A DNA stretch of 64,000 nucleotides from Chryseobacterium sp. (GTDB taxonomy: Bacteria; Bacteroidota; Bacteroidia; Flavobacteriales; Weeksellaceae), in assembly GCA_031277615.1 (NCBI GenBank), contig JAITMC010000026.1:186001-250000 (forward strand), given 5' to 3'. The notes under the pieces were generated by a model. The model did no database searches. It had not been told where the DNA came from and saw nothing but the letters and a program-made list of their open reading frames with translations. Numbering within the stretch: position 1 is the first letter of the stretch; each line of letters starts with the position of its first letter. A program made the position numbers and the translations under genes. This document shows, in pieces, positions 16,766 to 25,494 of the stretch.

Positions 16766-17512
16766 ATGAAAATATTAGTTTGTATTAGTAGTGTTCCGGA
16801 TACTACTTCCAAAATTAACTTTACAGCAGATAAATCTGCTTTCGACAAGAATGGAATTCAATGGGTAATCAATCCTTTAGATGAATTTGCATTAACAAAA
16901 GCGGTTAAACTTCAGGAATCTCAAGGAGCAACAGTAACAGTAATCAACGTTGGTGATGCTGCTACAGAACCAGTAATCAGAAAAGCATTGGCAATTGGTG
17001 CGAATGATGCGGTAAGAGTAAACCTTGACCCTAAAGACAGCTATTCCACAGCAAAAGAAATTGCTGCCGTAGCTCAGAATGGAGGCTATGATCTTATCCT
17101 TTGCGGTAAAGAATCTATCGATTACAACGGAGGTTCCGTTCCGGGAATGGTAGCCCAGTTACTGAACCAGCCTTTCGTAAACGCATCAGTAGGCTTAGAC
17201 GTCAACGGAAGCGAAGCGACTGCAGTAAGAGAAATTGAAGGAGGAAAAGAAACTATTTCTGTAAAACTTCCGGCCATTATTGCAGGACAGAAAGGTTTGG
17301 TAGACGAAAAAGACCTTATCATCCCGAATATGAGAGGAATTATGTCTGCAAGAACAAAACCTTTACAGGTAGTGGAGCCTGCTTCTTCAGAAGTAAAAGT
17401 TCAGGGAGTATCTTATGACAGTGTGCCGCCTAGAGCTGCTGTGAAAATGGTTTCTCCTGATAACCTGGATGAGTTGGTAAGATTACTTCACGAAGAAGCT
17501 AAAGTAATTTAA
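16766..17512 (+). CDS. etfB: Electron transfer flavoprotein beta subunit
   Basis: 248 residues, the normal EtfB length. The N-terminus MKILVCISSVPDT, NPLDEFALTKAVKL and the ETF signature region (SARTKPLQVVEP) are clear, and KESIDYNGGSVPGM is the AMP/loop region. With EtfA it forms the soluble heterodimer that accepts electrons from acyl-CoA dehydrogenases and passes them to ETF-quinone oxidoreductase or similar. etfA follows 130 bp downstream in the same direction. That gap contains a low-complexity phrase (ACCTTGAATCTTGAACATTA, 17602-17621) of the kind repeated in flavobacterial intergenic regions. Confidence 0.95.
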   Translation: MKILVCISSVPDTTSKINFTADKSAFDKNGIQWVINPLDEFALTKAVKLQESQGATVTVINVGDAATEPVIRKALAIGANDAVRVNLDPKDSYSTAKEIAAVAQNGGYDLILCGKESIDYNGGSVPGMVAQLLNQPFVNASVGLDVNGSEATAVREIEGGKETISVKLPAIIAGQKGLVDEKDLIIPNMRGIMSARTKPLQVVEPASSEVKVQGVSYDSVPPRAAVKMVSPDNLDELVRLLHEEAKVI

Positions 17513-17642
17513 TAAGAACCAAGTAAAAAGTAAAAAGATTCATGAGGATTTAATGTGAAATAGAAATAATCTCATTTTCATTAATATTCAATTTATTGGA
17601 CAACCTTGAATCTTGAACATTAAACCTTAAACAAAATTTAAA

Positions 17643-18590
17643 ATGGCAGTATTCGTATACGCAGAAAACATAAACGGAGTTTACAAAAAAGCAGCTTTTG
17701 AAGCCGTTTCTTACGCTAAGGCTGTAGCCGATAAAGCGGGAGATACCGTTACCGCAATCTCTGTAAACCCTACAGATTCTTCAGATGTATTATACAAATA
17801 TGGAGCATCAAACGTAATCAATATCAAAGACGAAGGTCTTAAGAACTTTTCGGCAAAAGCATATGCACAGGCGGTAAGCGAAGTGGCAGACGGAAACATC
17901 ATCGTTTTCCCTCACACTACAGATGCTTCTTCTGTAGCTCCAATGCTGGCAATTATGAAGAATTACTCTTTAATTACCAACGCTTTGGAAGCTCCTGAAA
18001 GCCTTTCTCCATTCCAGGTGAAAAGAAAAGCTTTCTCAGGAAAAGGATTTATGCACGCAAAAGCTGAAGGAAACGGAGTAATCGTTACGGTTTCTCAAAA
18101 CGCTTTCGGAGTGAAAGAAAACACGGTTTCAGGTTCTGAAGAAGTGAAAAACCTTTCAGTAGCCAATGAAGATACTAAAGTGATCTCTCATGAGCAAAGC
18201 TCAGGTAAATTAGACCTTAAAGAAGCGGAAATCGTTGTTTCTGCCGGTAGAGGAATGAAAGGTCCTGAAAACTGGGGAATGATTGAAGATCTTGCCAATG
18301 TTCTTGGGGCAGCTACAGCATGTTCCAAGCCGGTTTCTGATATCGGATGGAGACCTCATACAGAACACGTAGGACAAACCGGTAAAGCAATTGCCCCTAA
18401 TCTTTACATTGCAGTAGGGATCTCCGGAGCAATTCAGCACCTTGCGGGAGTAAACTCTTCTAAAACGATCGTAGTGATCAACAACGACGCAGAAGCACCG
18501 TTCTTCAAGTCTGCAGATTATGGAGTAGTAGGAGATGCCTTCCAGATTATCCCGGCTTTAACAGAAAAAATCAAAGCAATCAAAGGATAA
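17643..18590 (+). CDS. etfA: Electron transfer flavoprotein alpha subunit
   Basis: 315 residues, full length. The C-terminal FAD-binding domain is unmistakable: VVSAGRGMKGPENW, SKPVSDIGWRPHTEHVGQTG, YIAVGISGAIQHLAGV and NNDAEAPFF. It carries the FAD and pairs with EtfB, encoded just upstream, in fatty-acid and amino-acid beta-oxidation electron transfer. Start chosen at ATG 17643, which gives the usual N-terminus (MAVFVYAENINGVYKK). It ends the operon: an intergenic inverted-repeat element and a strong terminator follow. Confidence 0.95.
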   Translation: MAVFVYAENINGVYKKAAFEAVSYAKAVADKAGDTVTAISVNPTDSSDVLYKYGASNVINIKDEGLKNFSAKAYAQAVSEVADGNIIVFPHTTDASSVAPMLAIMKNYSLITNALEAPESLSPFQVKRKAFSGKGFMHAKAEGNGVIVTVSQNAFGVKENTVSGSEEVKNLSVANEDTKVISHEQSSGKLDLKEAEIVVSAGRGMKGPENWGMIEDLANVLGAATACSKPVSDIGWRPHTEHVGQTGKAIAPNLYIAVGISGAIQHLAGVNSSKTIVVINNDAEAPFFKSADYGVVGDAFQIIPALTEKIKAIKG

Positions 18591-18596
18591 AAAATG

Positions 18597-18667
18597 ATGG
18601 GTGAATAGTCAATCTGCTGCACGGCTCCGTTTTTTAATGATGCATGTGCAAAGCAAAACTCACCATT
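18597..18667. repeat. Intergenic inverted-repeat element
   Basis: ATGGGTGA (18597-18604) faces TCACCATT (18660-18667); the arms pair with one extra G. Same type as the elements at 2443 and 50515, again directly after a stop codon. Confidence 0.4.
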
Positions 18668-18692
18668 AACCATTAACGATCATACATATACG

Positions 18693-18725
18693 ATAAAAGC
18701 TCGGCTTTCCGGGCTTTTATTTTTG
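18693..18725 (+). terminator. Terminator after etfA
   Basis: ATAAAAGC / GCTTTTAT plus inner CGG/CCG pairs around a CTTT loop, followed by TTTTT. Confidence 0.85.
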
Positions 18726-18759
18726 CGTAAAAAAGTGAAAACACAACAAAAAATTAATC

Positions 18760-18767
18760 TATATTTG
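18760..18767 (+). promoter_or_regulatory. -7 element TATATTTG only 5 bp before the start codon
   Basis: Exact TAnnTTTG. Transcription would be expected to begin at or next to the ATG at 18773, implying a leaderless or near-leaderless mRNA. Confidence 0.6.
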
Positions 18768-18772
18768 TAGCT

Positions 18773-19372
18773 ATGGATTATAAACAGCTAATTATTCGCG
18801 GAATATCATACAGCCAGACCCAATCTGGTGCGTATGCCCTATTACTGGAACATGAAGAGACACACATAAAATTACCTGTTGTCATTGGAAATTTCGAAGC
18901 ACAGTCCATTTCTCTGGGACTGGAAAAAGATATCCACCCGCCGCGACCTCTTACCCATGATCTATTCACTAAATTTATAGTGTCAGCTCAGTACGAACTG
19001 GTTTCTGTAATTATTTACCAGATTGTAGACGGGGTATTTTTCTCTAATATCAACTTTAAAAATAAAGCTACCGATGAAGAGCTGATCCTTGATGCCCGGA
19101 CTTCAGATGCTGTAGCAATGGCCGTAAGATTCGATGCGCCGATTTTCACTACCCAGCAGGTCCTGAATGAAGCAGGAATTCTTCTTGAGCTGGAAGATGT
19201 TTCAAGAGAAGAACAGTCGTTTTCAGAAACGGTACAGACTGAAGATAACCTGAAATCAGTTTCCATGGAAGAACTTCAGAAACTGCTGGAAGAAGCCGTA
19301 AGAGAAGAAGATTATGATACCGCTCTGGAAATTCAGGAAGAAATTAAAAGGAGAAAAAAGAAAATTGATTAA
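18773..19372 (+). CDS. Bifunctional nuclease family protein (DUF151 + UVR)
   Basis: 199 residues. The N-terminal DUF151/bifunctional nuclease domain (about 1-135; LPVVIGNFEAQSISLGLE, DARTSDAVAMAVRFDAPIF) is followed by a UVR-like helical hairpin (about 160-197; LQKLLEEAVREEDYDTALE). Plant relatives have been described as RNase/DNase; the bacterial role is not settled. Start set at ATG 18773 because MDYKQLIIRGISYSQT is the conserved N-terminus; the promoter box ends just 5 bp earlier. The nucleoside permease follows 22 bp downstream, so the two are probably cotranscribed. Confidence 0.88.
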   Translation: MDYKQLIIRGISYSQTQSGAYALLLEHEETHIKLPVVIGNFEAQSISLGLEKDIHPPRPLTHDLFTKFIVSAQYELVSVIIYQIVDGVFFSNINFKNKATDEELILDARTSDAVAMAVRFDAPIFTTQQVLNEAGILLELEDVSREEQSFSETVQTEDNLKSVSMEELQKLLEEAVREEDYDTALEIQEEIKRRKKKID

Positions 19373-19394
19373 AAGAGATACTTTATATTAAACT

Positions 19395-20675
19395 ATGAAT
19401 TTAAAATTACGACTGACCATTCTGAACTTTCTTCAGTTTGCGGTTTGGGGAGCTTATCTGACTTCCATGGGAAATTATTTAGGCTCAGTAGGACTAGGCT
19501 CAAAAATCGGTCTTTTCTATGCGATGCAGGGGATTGTTTCTATTTTTATGCCTGCATTAATGGGGATTATTGCAGATCGTTGGATCCAGGCTCAGCGACT
19601 TCTGGGAATCTGCCATTTCCTTGCTGCTGCATTTCTTATAGCCGCCGGTTATTACGGAATGTCCGCCGGTAATGATGTAGATTTTTCCAAACTGTTTACG
19701 CTCTACAGTTTAAGTGTGATGTTCTATATGCCATCCATTGCACTATCTAATTCAGTGGCCTACACCATTCTTGTCAACAATAACTTCGATACCATTAAAG
19801 CCTTCCCACCAATCCGTACATTCGGAACCATAGGATTTATCTGTGCGATGCTTTTTGTAGACTTTACAGGATATCAGAACAACTATTCCCAGTTTTTTGT
19901 ATCCGGGGCGTTAGGAATTGCACTATTCCTGTACTCCTTTACTTTACCCGAATGTCCTACCAATAAAAGTGACGAGAAGAAAAGCTTATATGACGCCCTT
20001 GGACTTAAAGCATTCAGCCTGTTCAAAGACAAAAAAATGGCAATTTTCTTCATTTTCTCAATGTTGCTGGGAGTTTCTCTGCAGATTACCAATGGGTATG
20101 CCAATCCTTTTATTACGAGTTTTAAAGATATTCCTTCATTTAAGGAAACATGGGGAGCTAACCATGCCAACGCCTTAATTTCATTGTCTCAGGTTTCAGA
20201 AACAGCCTGTATTCTTTTAATTCCTTTCTTCCTGAAAAGGTTTGGAATCAAAAAAGTAATGCTAATGGCTATGTTTGCCTGGGTATTGAGATTCGGGTTA
20301 TTCGGATTGGGAAATCCCGGAGGCGGAGTTTGGATGTTTATCTTATCTATGATCGTATACGGTATCGCATTTGATTTCTTCAACGTTTCAGGATCACTTT
20401 TCGTAGATAAAGAAACAGATAAGAGCATCCGTTCAAGTGCACAGGGCGTTTTCATGATGATGACCAACGGTTTTGGAGCTACAATCGGAATGCTCGGTGC
20501 TCAGGAAATTGTAAATCACTATGTATTTTCTCAGACCGACCCAGCTCTGCAGTTGGAAGGCTGGCAGACGTCATGGTATATCTTTGCCGGATATGCACTG
20601 GTTGTTGCGGTACTTTTTGCCGTGATCTTTAAACATAAACATGATCCCAATCAGGTAAAAGACGTACAACATTAG
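19395..20675 (+). CDS. Nucleoside permease, MFS (NHS family)
   Basis: 426 residues with about twelve hydrophobic segments. The N-terminus (LRLTILNFLQFAVWGAYL and the loop GIIADRWIQAQRLLG) and the FPPIRTFGTIGF segment are typical of NupG/XapB-type nucleoside:H+ symporters. Inner-membrane uptake of nucleosides would fit with the salvage kinase Udk encoded elsewhere in the window, though the genes are not linked. Downstream of the nuclease-family gene by 22 bp and followed by a terminator, so it ends that unit. Substrate range not determinable here. Confidence 0.88.
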   Translation: MNLKLRLTILNFLQFAVWGAYLTSMGNYLGSVGLGSKIGLFYAMQGIVSIFMPALMGIIADRWIQAQRLLGICHFLAAAFLIAAGYYGMSAGNDVDFSKLFTLYSLSVMFYMPSIALSNSVAYTILVNNNFDTIKAFPPIRTFGTIGFICAMLFVDFTGYQNNYSQFFVSGALGIALFLYSFTLPECPTNKSDEKKSLYDALGLKAFSLFKDKKMAIFFIFSMLLGVSLQITNGYANPFITSFKDIPSFKETWGANHANALISLSQVSETACILLIPFFLKRFGIKKVMLMAMFAWVLRFGLFGLGNPGGGVWMFILSMIVYGIAFDFFNVSGSLFVDKETDKSIRSSAQGVFMMMTNGFGATIGMLGAQEIVNHYVFSQTDPALQLEGWQTSWYIFAGYALVVAVLFAVIFKHKHDPNQVKDVQH

Positions 20676-20703
20676 TTTTTATACCACTGATAATTAAAAT
20701 ATT

Positions 20704-20737
20704 AAACTGCACTTTGGAAAAAAGTGCAGTTTTTTTA
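20704..20737 (+). terminator. Terminator after the nucleoside permease
   Basis: AAACTGCACTT / AAGTGCAGTTT stem followed by T-run. Confidence 0.88.
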
Positions 20738-20791
20738 TATTTTCGGGCAACCTTTTTAAAATATTTCCGTCTTATAGATAGAAACTGATCA

Positions 20792-21346
20792 ATGAAGAAC
20801 TTAGAAGAGAATTTTTTACTGGCAAAAAAGCGGGAACGGAGAGCCCAGAAAGCTCTGTACGATATGTTTTCGCCTAAAATGCTGGCCATTGCAAACTCTT
20901 ATGTGAATAACCTTCATGATGCGGAAGATATTTTAAGCAATGCGTTCCTGAAATGTTTTACCAGGCTTGATGAATGCAGAGAATGGAAAAGCTTTCCGTT
21001 CTGGCTCAGAAAAATTGTAGTGAATGATGCGGTAAGCTTCCTCAGAAAAAACCGGAATATCCTGTATGCAGATATTGAAGTCGCAGATGATCATCCGGAT
21101 GAAGATATCGATGAACGTCTCACGGAGATTAATATTGAAGAAATATTTTCCCAAATGCCCGCAGGCTATAAGCTGATCTTCAATCTGTATGTTTTTGAAG
21201 ATAAAAAACATCATGAGATCGCAGAAATGCTTAACATTTCGGAGGGGACCAGTAAAAGCCAGCTGAGCAAAGCCAAAAAATGGCTGGCAGAATTTTTAAA
21301 AACGGAACAAAATGAAAAAAGAAATACGGAAACAATTAAGATCTGA
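20792..21346 (+). CDS. RNA polymerase ECF-type sigma factor
   Basis: 184 residues. Region 2 (LYDMFSPKMLAIANSYVNNLHDAEDILSN split over about 26-55, with the conserved DAEDILS helix) and region 4 (MPAGYKLIFNLYVFEDKKHHEIAEML, then the recognition helix SEGTSKSQLSKAKKWL) are both present, while regions 1 and 3 are missing as in ECF factors. It overlaps the next gene, a predicted membrane anti-sigma factor, by 35 bp, the usual coupling for a sigma/anti-sigma pair. The outer-membrane-like gene after that may be its target or sensor partner. Confidence 0.9.
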   Translation: MKNLEENFLLAKKRERRAQKALYDMFSPKMLAIANSYVNNLHDAEDILSNAFLKCFTRLDECREWKSFPFWLRKIVVNDAVSFLRKNRNILYADIEVADDHPDEDIDERLTEINIEEIFSQMPAGYKLIFNLYVFEDKKHHEIAEMLNISEGTSKSQLSKAKKWLAEFLKTEQNEKRNTETIKI

Positions 21347-22007
21347 CTACGAGGAGCTCGAAATAAAGCCTTCTGAGGATCTTTGGGCGAAACTGGATCA
21401 GAAATTAAACGAAACCTCTGAAACAGCATTTAAACCGTCTTTTCAGTGGTGGAAATATGCCGCAGCAGCCATATTGCTTTTGATTTCCGCAGGAACTTTT
21501 ATTTACTATAACCAGAACCAAAGCCGTTTTGATCATCATGCAGCAGAATCTATTGTTAAAGAAACCGTTCAGCAAATGGTAAATCCTGATTATCCTGGCA
21601 AGGAAAATCCACCTGTCATTGTTCCGGAGAAAATAGTCAGAGAACATGAAGAAGTAAAGGTGGTGAAAAATGAAAAGAATATCCTGGATGAGGTTAAAGC
21701 TCCTGTCAAAAAGACAACAGCATCCGAAATCCACATCGCAGAAGATAAAGAACTGCCAATAGCAATGGTTCAGCCGGAGAAACCGGAGGTTAAATCAGAA
21801 ACTCCTCCTATGATGGCACAGACAAAAGTGGAAAAGATAAGCTATATCAACGCCAACGATCTTCTGCTGGGTAATGAATATGACAAAAACCGTGCGAAGG
21901 CAGATAAAAATCACAAAAAATTCGGGGTCTTTAATTTTGACAGGGTAGGTCCCAATATCGGAAATGTAACCGTTCTGGGCGTAACCGTCTATATCGATTC
22001 AAAATAA
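21312..22007 (+). CDS. Probable membrane-bound anti-sigma factor
   Basis: 231 residues: an N-terminal cytoplasmic part with a short helical anti-sigma-like segment (about 1-40), one membrane helix (about 47-63, YAAAAILLLISAGTFIYY) and a charged periplasmic tail ending in LGVTVYIDSK. Its start lies inside the sigma gene (35-bp overlap), so translation is coupled. The family is called from topology and context rather than from a strong motif. Likely sequesters the ECF factor at the inner membrane; the signal is unknown. Confidence 0.75.
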   Translation: MKKEIRKQLRSDYEELEIKPSEDLWAKLDQKLNETSETAFKPSFQWWKYAAAAILLLISAGTFIYYNQNQSRFDHHAAESIVKETVQQMVNPDYPGKENPPVIVPEKIVREHEEVKVVKNEKNILDEVKAPVKKTTASEIHIAEDKELPIAMVQPEKPEVKSETPPMMAQTKVEKISYINANDLLLGNEYDKNRAKADKNHKKFGVFNFDRVGPNIGNVTVLGVTVYIDSK

Positions 22008-22087
22008 ACCTGATCCTTTTCTCTTTACCCATACTGTCCTGAAAACTAAGGACAGAGCAGACATATGTTTAAAAAATTAATAAAAAT

Positions 22088-23185
22088 ATGAAAACTAAAC
22101 TCGCCCTGATGGCTGCAGTAACAGCGTTTACCTGTACTTTCGGCCAGGAAAAACAGGAAATGAAACCCAGAATCGGGCTGTATTCCAAAAAAGTGGACAG
22201 CATTGTGGTGGCTGAAAAATCAAAAATGAATATCGAACTGGAAGCTATTGATAAAAATTATAAAGATAATAAGATCAGTTTCGATGAAAAGCAGGCTCAG
22301 CGTGTTGAAGTTGCCTCAAAGTATCAGCAGGTTATCAATGACAAGATTAATGCCGAGCAATCCGAACTGGAACTGGCCACCAAAGAAATGGTGAGAGATG
22401 CCGTTTTTGAAGAAAAAAGTTCAGCACCTCCAGGTAAATATTCATTGCAGTTGGGCGCTGAAGGATTGAGAATGGATATGATCCCAAGAAACCTGAAAAC
22501 GCCTAAAGAGCTCCTGCACACATGGGAACTGACTGCCAGTTTTATAGGTACTAATATGACTTCTAAAGATGAGCCGTTCAGATTCTACAGCAAAACCTCT
22601 GAAGTAAAAAGAACGGTGTATAATTCCTTTACCTTCACATTGAGATACGAAGGTCAGCTCGGAGGTCTGAAAAGTCCGCTTTTTTACAGAGTAGGTTTAG
22701 GAGCACGCTCCGATCAGTTCTCACCAAAATATGGAAAAGTATATTCCCAGGAAGGACATACATTATCGGTACAGGAATTTACCAAAGGAAACCTGAAGCA
22801 GACGAGATTTAACAATACCTATGTTTTTATTCCGCTGGATCTGAGATTTGTATTAAACCCTAAATATGTCGAATTTGAAGGGGATACTTATCTGGACAAT
22901 AAAAAAGAACAGCTGAGCATCGTATTGGGAGTATACGGCGGAATAAGAGCCGGAACCATTATCTATAATAAATATTCCAATGAATATTCTTCAAGGATCG
23001 TGGAACGGGAAAGAGTGAGATACGGGATGAATGATTTTGTGGTAGGAGGCAAACTGGGAATCGGGTATGGAGGATTCAATGTATTCATTCAAAAAGATTT
23101 TACCCCGACTTTTAATAATAATGCACAGTTTACAAAGAAATACGGACTTCAGATTGGTATTGAACTTGCCAATGTTCATTTCTGA
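22088..23185 (+). CDS. Predicted outer-membrane beta-barrel protein
   Basis: 365 residues. Signal peptide (MKTKLALMAAVTAFTCTFG), then a helical/coiled-coil stretch (about 35-100, rich in K/E/Q), then alternating strands (about 125-365) ending in an aromatic-terminated strand (YGLQIGIELANVHF), as expected for an outer-membrane barrel. No named family is recognised. It follows the anti-sigma gene by 80 bp in the same direction and is probably part of the same regulon. The helical stretch before the barrel is unusual and could be a periplasmic contact with the anti-sigma tail (inference). Confidence 0.7.
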   Translation: MKTKLALMAAVTAFTCTFGQEKQEMKPRIGLYSKKVDSIVVAEKSKMNIELEAIDKNYKDNKISFDEKQAQRVEVASKYQQVINDKINAEQSELELATKEMVRDAVFEEKSSAPPGKYSLQLGAEGLRMDMIPRNLKTPKELLHTWELTASFIGTNMTSKDEPFRFYSKTSEVKRTVYNSFTFTLRYEGQLGGLKSPLFYRVGLGARSDQFSPKYGKVYSQEGHTLSVQEFTKGNLKQTRFNNTYVFIPLDLRFVLNPKYVEFEGDTYLDNKKEQLSIVLGVYGGIRAGTIIYNKYSNEYSSRIVERERVRYGMNDFVVGGKLGIGYGGFNVFIQKDFTPTFNNNAQFTKKYGLQIGIELANVHF

Positions 23186-23279
23186 TTTAATAATAAAAAT
23201 GATGATCATTTATTATATTCTTAATTTGAATTCGTTTTTTTTGAATTCATTAACGTTTGTCAGGCGATAACCTGAATTT

Positions 23280-23311
23280 GAAACACGCTTTTTTTAAGTG
23301 TGTTTTTTTTT
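23280..23311 (+). terminator. Terminator after the beta-barrel gene
   Basis: AAACACGCTT / AAGTGTGTTT stem (one mismatch) followed by T-run. Confidence 0.7.
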
Positions 23312-23333
23312 GTATTTTGGCACTTTAGTAAAT

Positions 23334-23738
23334 ATGAGAAATATTCAGTTATTAGGATTGTTATTAGTAGTTGTAGGCAGCTTTCTACCCCTTGTTCATG
23401 TTCCTGTTATCGGAAACTGGAACTACTGGAAACTGGATCACTATCTGGCCATTGCGTGCTGGATCTTTGCGGCATGTGCCGTTTTTGGGATCGTGAATAA
23501 TAATGCGAAGATCGTAAGAATTTTTGGCATCTTGCTGATCATTCTGTTTTCATTCACTTTGGTGGCCGTTAAAATGCAGTCACTGGATTATTTCAGCTTT
23601 TTGCCTTTTAAATCCTGGCGGGAAACTTTTGCCGGAATGGTAAAACTGAAATGGGGCTGGATTGTAGAATTTTCAGGCGCATTAATCATGATTCTGGCAC
23701 GAAGCAGTAAAAAAATAAATAACAGAACACAGATATGA
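23334..23738 (+). CDS. Four-helix integral membrane protein of unknown function
   Basis: About 134 residues from ATG 23334; an upstream in-frame ATG (23298) lies in the terminator of the previous gene. There are four hydrophobic segments (around residues 5-22, 37-55, 62-80 and 107-128), with short loops. No family recognised. The next gene begins inside its stop codon (ATGA overlap), so translation is coupled and the two products may work together, one in the inner membrane and one secreted. Confidence 0.7.
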   Translation: MRNIQLLGLLLVVVGSFLPLVHVPVIGNWNYWKLDHYLAIACWIFAACAVFGIVNNNAKIVRIFGILLIILFSFTLVAVKMQSLDYFSFLPFKSWRETFAGMVKLKWGWIVEFSGALIMILARSSKKINNRTQI

Positions 23739-24145
23739 AGCTTATCCAATTATGTTCAGCAGTAGTGCTGATGCTGGTATTTTCCGGTGCGAAAGCTCAG
23801 AGTACGGAATTTAGCAAACCTGATCAGCCTGCAAAATGTAAAAACTTCAGAGAAGGAAAATTTCTCCGTGAAAATTATCCGGAAGGAATCTGGTATAAAA
23901 CAATTAAAGACAACGTTCAGACCGAATATTTCAATAACGGGAAAGATTTTGTAAAATCTACACTTGTTTTCGTGGACGACTGCAGCTATAAAGCAATTGT
24001 TACAGAAAAATCCGATAAAAATGATCCTGTACAGATCGGGGACGTCGTAAGCAATAAAATCATTCAGACGCAGGGAAATTCGCTGAAAGTTCAGTCGAAG
24101 ATCGAAAACGAACAGTTTGAAGTGATTTACATCAAAATAAAGTAA
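23735..24145 (+). CDS. Small secreted protein of unknown function
   Basis: 136 residues with a signal peptide (MKLIQLCSAVVLMLVFSGAKAQ) and a compact mature domain containing two cysteines (AKCKNFREGKF and VDDCSYKA) that could form a disulfide. The pattern C-x-NFREGKF ... YFNNGKDFVKSTLVFVDDC ... is seen in small periplasmic proteins of Bacteroidetes without assigned function. Overlaps the preceding membrane-protein gene by 4 bp. The thiolase gene follows 64 bp later. Confidence 0.72.
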   Translation: MKLIQLCSAVVLMLVFSGAKAQSTEFSKPDQPAKCKNFREGKFLRENYPEGIWYKTIKDNVQTEYFNNGKDFVKSTLVFVDDCSYKAIVTEKSDKNDPVQIGDVVSNKIIQTQGNSLKVQSKIENEQFEVIYIKIK

Positions 24146-24209
24146 AAACAGAGTTATAAATATGAGACTGAAAAGTTTCATGAATTAAAAAAAGTAAAAT
24201 ATAATACAC

Positions 24210-25388
24210 ATGAAAGAAGTATTCATCGTTTCCGCGGTAAGAACCCCTATGGGGAGTTTTATGGGAAGCCTTTCAACAGTTCCGGCTACCAAACTGGGAG
24301 CTGCTGCGGTAAAAGGAGCATTAGATAAAATCAGCCTTGATCCTAAAAATGTTCAGGAAATCTATATGGGGAATGTGCTGCAGGCCGGAGAAGGTCAGGC
24401 ACCAGCCCGTCAGGTAGCTATTGGAGCGGGATTATCTATTGAAACTCCTTCTACGACAGTCAATAAAGTATGTGCTTCAGGAATGAAGGCAGTAACGATG
24501 GCTGCACAGGCGATCAAAGCCGGTGATGCTGAGGTAATCGTTGCCGGAGGAATGGAAAATATGTCATCGGTTCCTCATTACTATAACGCAAGAGTTGCTA
24601 CCAAACTAGGTGATATCAAAATGCAGGACGGAATGGTGCTGGATGGTCTTACCGACGTATACAACAAAGTGCATATGGGAGTATGCGCGGAAAAATGTGC
24701 AACAGACTACAACATTTCCAGAGAAGATCAGGATAACTTTGCTATAGAATCTTATAAAAGAGCAGCAAAAGCATGGAGCGAAGGAAAATTCAAAGAAGAG
24801 GTAGTTCCTGTGGAAATTCCTCAGAGAAAAGGCGAACCTGTTATTTTTGCTGAAGATGAAGAGTACAAAGCAGTAAATTTTGACAGAATTACAACCCTTC
24901 CTACCGTATTCAAAAAAGAAGGAGGAACGGTAACTGCTGCCAATGCTTCTACTTTAAATGACGGAGCTTCTGCTCTGATCCTGGTATCAAAGGAAAAAAT
25001 GGAAGAATTGGGACTGAAGCCTTTAGCCAGAATCGTTTCTTATGCTGATGCAGCTCAGGAACCTGAAAACTTTACAACAGCTCCTGCAAAAGCACTTCCG
25101 ATTGCTCTTAAAAAAGCAGGTCTTGAAGTTTCAGACATCGATTTCTTCGAGTTCAACGAAGCTTTCTCGGTGGTAGGTCTTGCCAATAACCAGATCCTTA
25201 AGCTGGATGCCTCCAAAGTAAACGTAAACGGTGGAGCAGTAGCATTAGGGCACCCGCTGGGAAGCTCAGGATCAAGAATTATTGTTACGCTGATCAACGT
25301 ATTGAAACAAAATAACGCAAAATACGGTGCTGCGGCGATCTGTAACGGTGGTGGCGGAGCTTCAGCAATCGTTATTGAAAATATGTAA
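24210..25388 (+). CDS. Acetyl-CoA C-acetyltransferase (thiolase)
   Basis: 392 residues, the normal thiolase length. The acyl-accepting Cys is in NKVCASGMKAV (about residue 88), EFNEAFS gives the substrate-binding part, GHPLGSSGSR holds the catalytic His, and CNGGGGAS holds the second catalytic Cys. It condenses two acetyl-CoA into acetoacetyl-CoA or the reverse, feeding the mevalonate route or beta-oxidation. The mevalonate kinase gene 1.8 kb downstream makes the biosynthetic direction plausible, though not proven. Cytoplasmic. A long-stem terminator follows. Confidence 0.94.
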   Translation: MKEVFIVSAVRTPMGSFMGSLSTVPATKLGAAAVKGALDKISLDPKNVQEIYMGNVLQAGEGQAPARQVAIGAGLSIETPSTTVNKVCASGMKAVTMAAQAIKAGDAEVIVAGGMENMSSVPHYYNARVATKLGDIKMQDGMVLDGLTDVYNKVHMGVCAEKCATDYNISREDQDNFAIESYKRAAKAWSEGKFKEEVVPVEIPQRKGEPVIFAEDEEYKAVNFDRITTLPTVFKKEGGTVTAANASTLNDGASALILVSKEKMEELGLKPLARIVSYADAAQEPENFTTAPAKALPIALKKAGLEVSDIDFFEFNEAFSVVGLANNQILKLDASKVNVNGGAVALGHPLGSSGSRIIVTLINVLKQNNAKYGAAAICNGGGGASAIVIENM

Positions 25389-25410
25389 TATTCTCTCAGA
25401 GAGTAGTTTG

Positions 25411-25467
25411 CCATTAAGGAATCGATAATTTTTTTAAAATCTTATCCATTTCTTAATGGTTTTTTTA
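25411..25467 (+). terminator. Long-loop terminator after the thiolase gene
   Basis: CCATTAAG / CTTAATGG arms around a long AT-rich loop, then T-run. The T-run overlaps the next -7 element. Confidence 0.6.
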
Positions 25468-25473
25468 TTTTTG
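25466..25473 (+). promoter_or_regulatory. -7 element TATTTTTG
   Basis: Exact TAnnTTTG, 21 bp before the MFS transporter ATG, embedded in the T-run of the preceding terminator. Confidence 0.55.
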
Positions 25474-25494
25474 TGTTACTAATATTTATTTGAA

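Noticed and set aside
23067-23270. 67-codon + frame at the end of the barrel gene
   Set aside because: Overlaps the barrel gene in another frame and ends in AT-rich spacer; no start signals or family.
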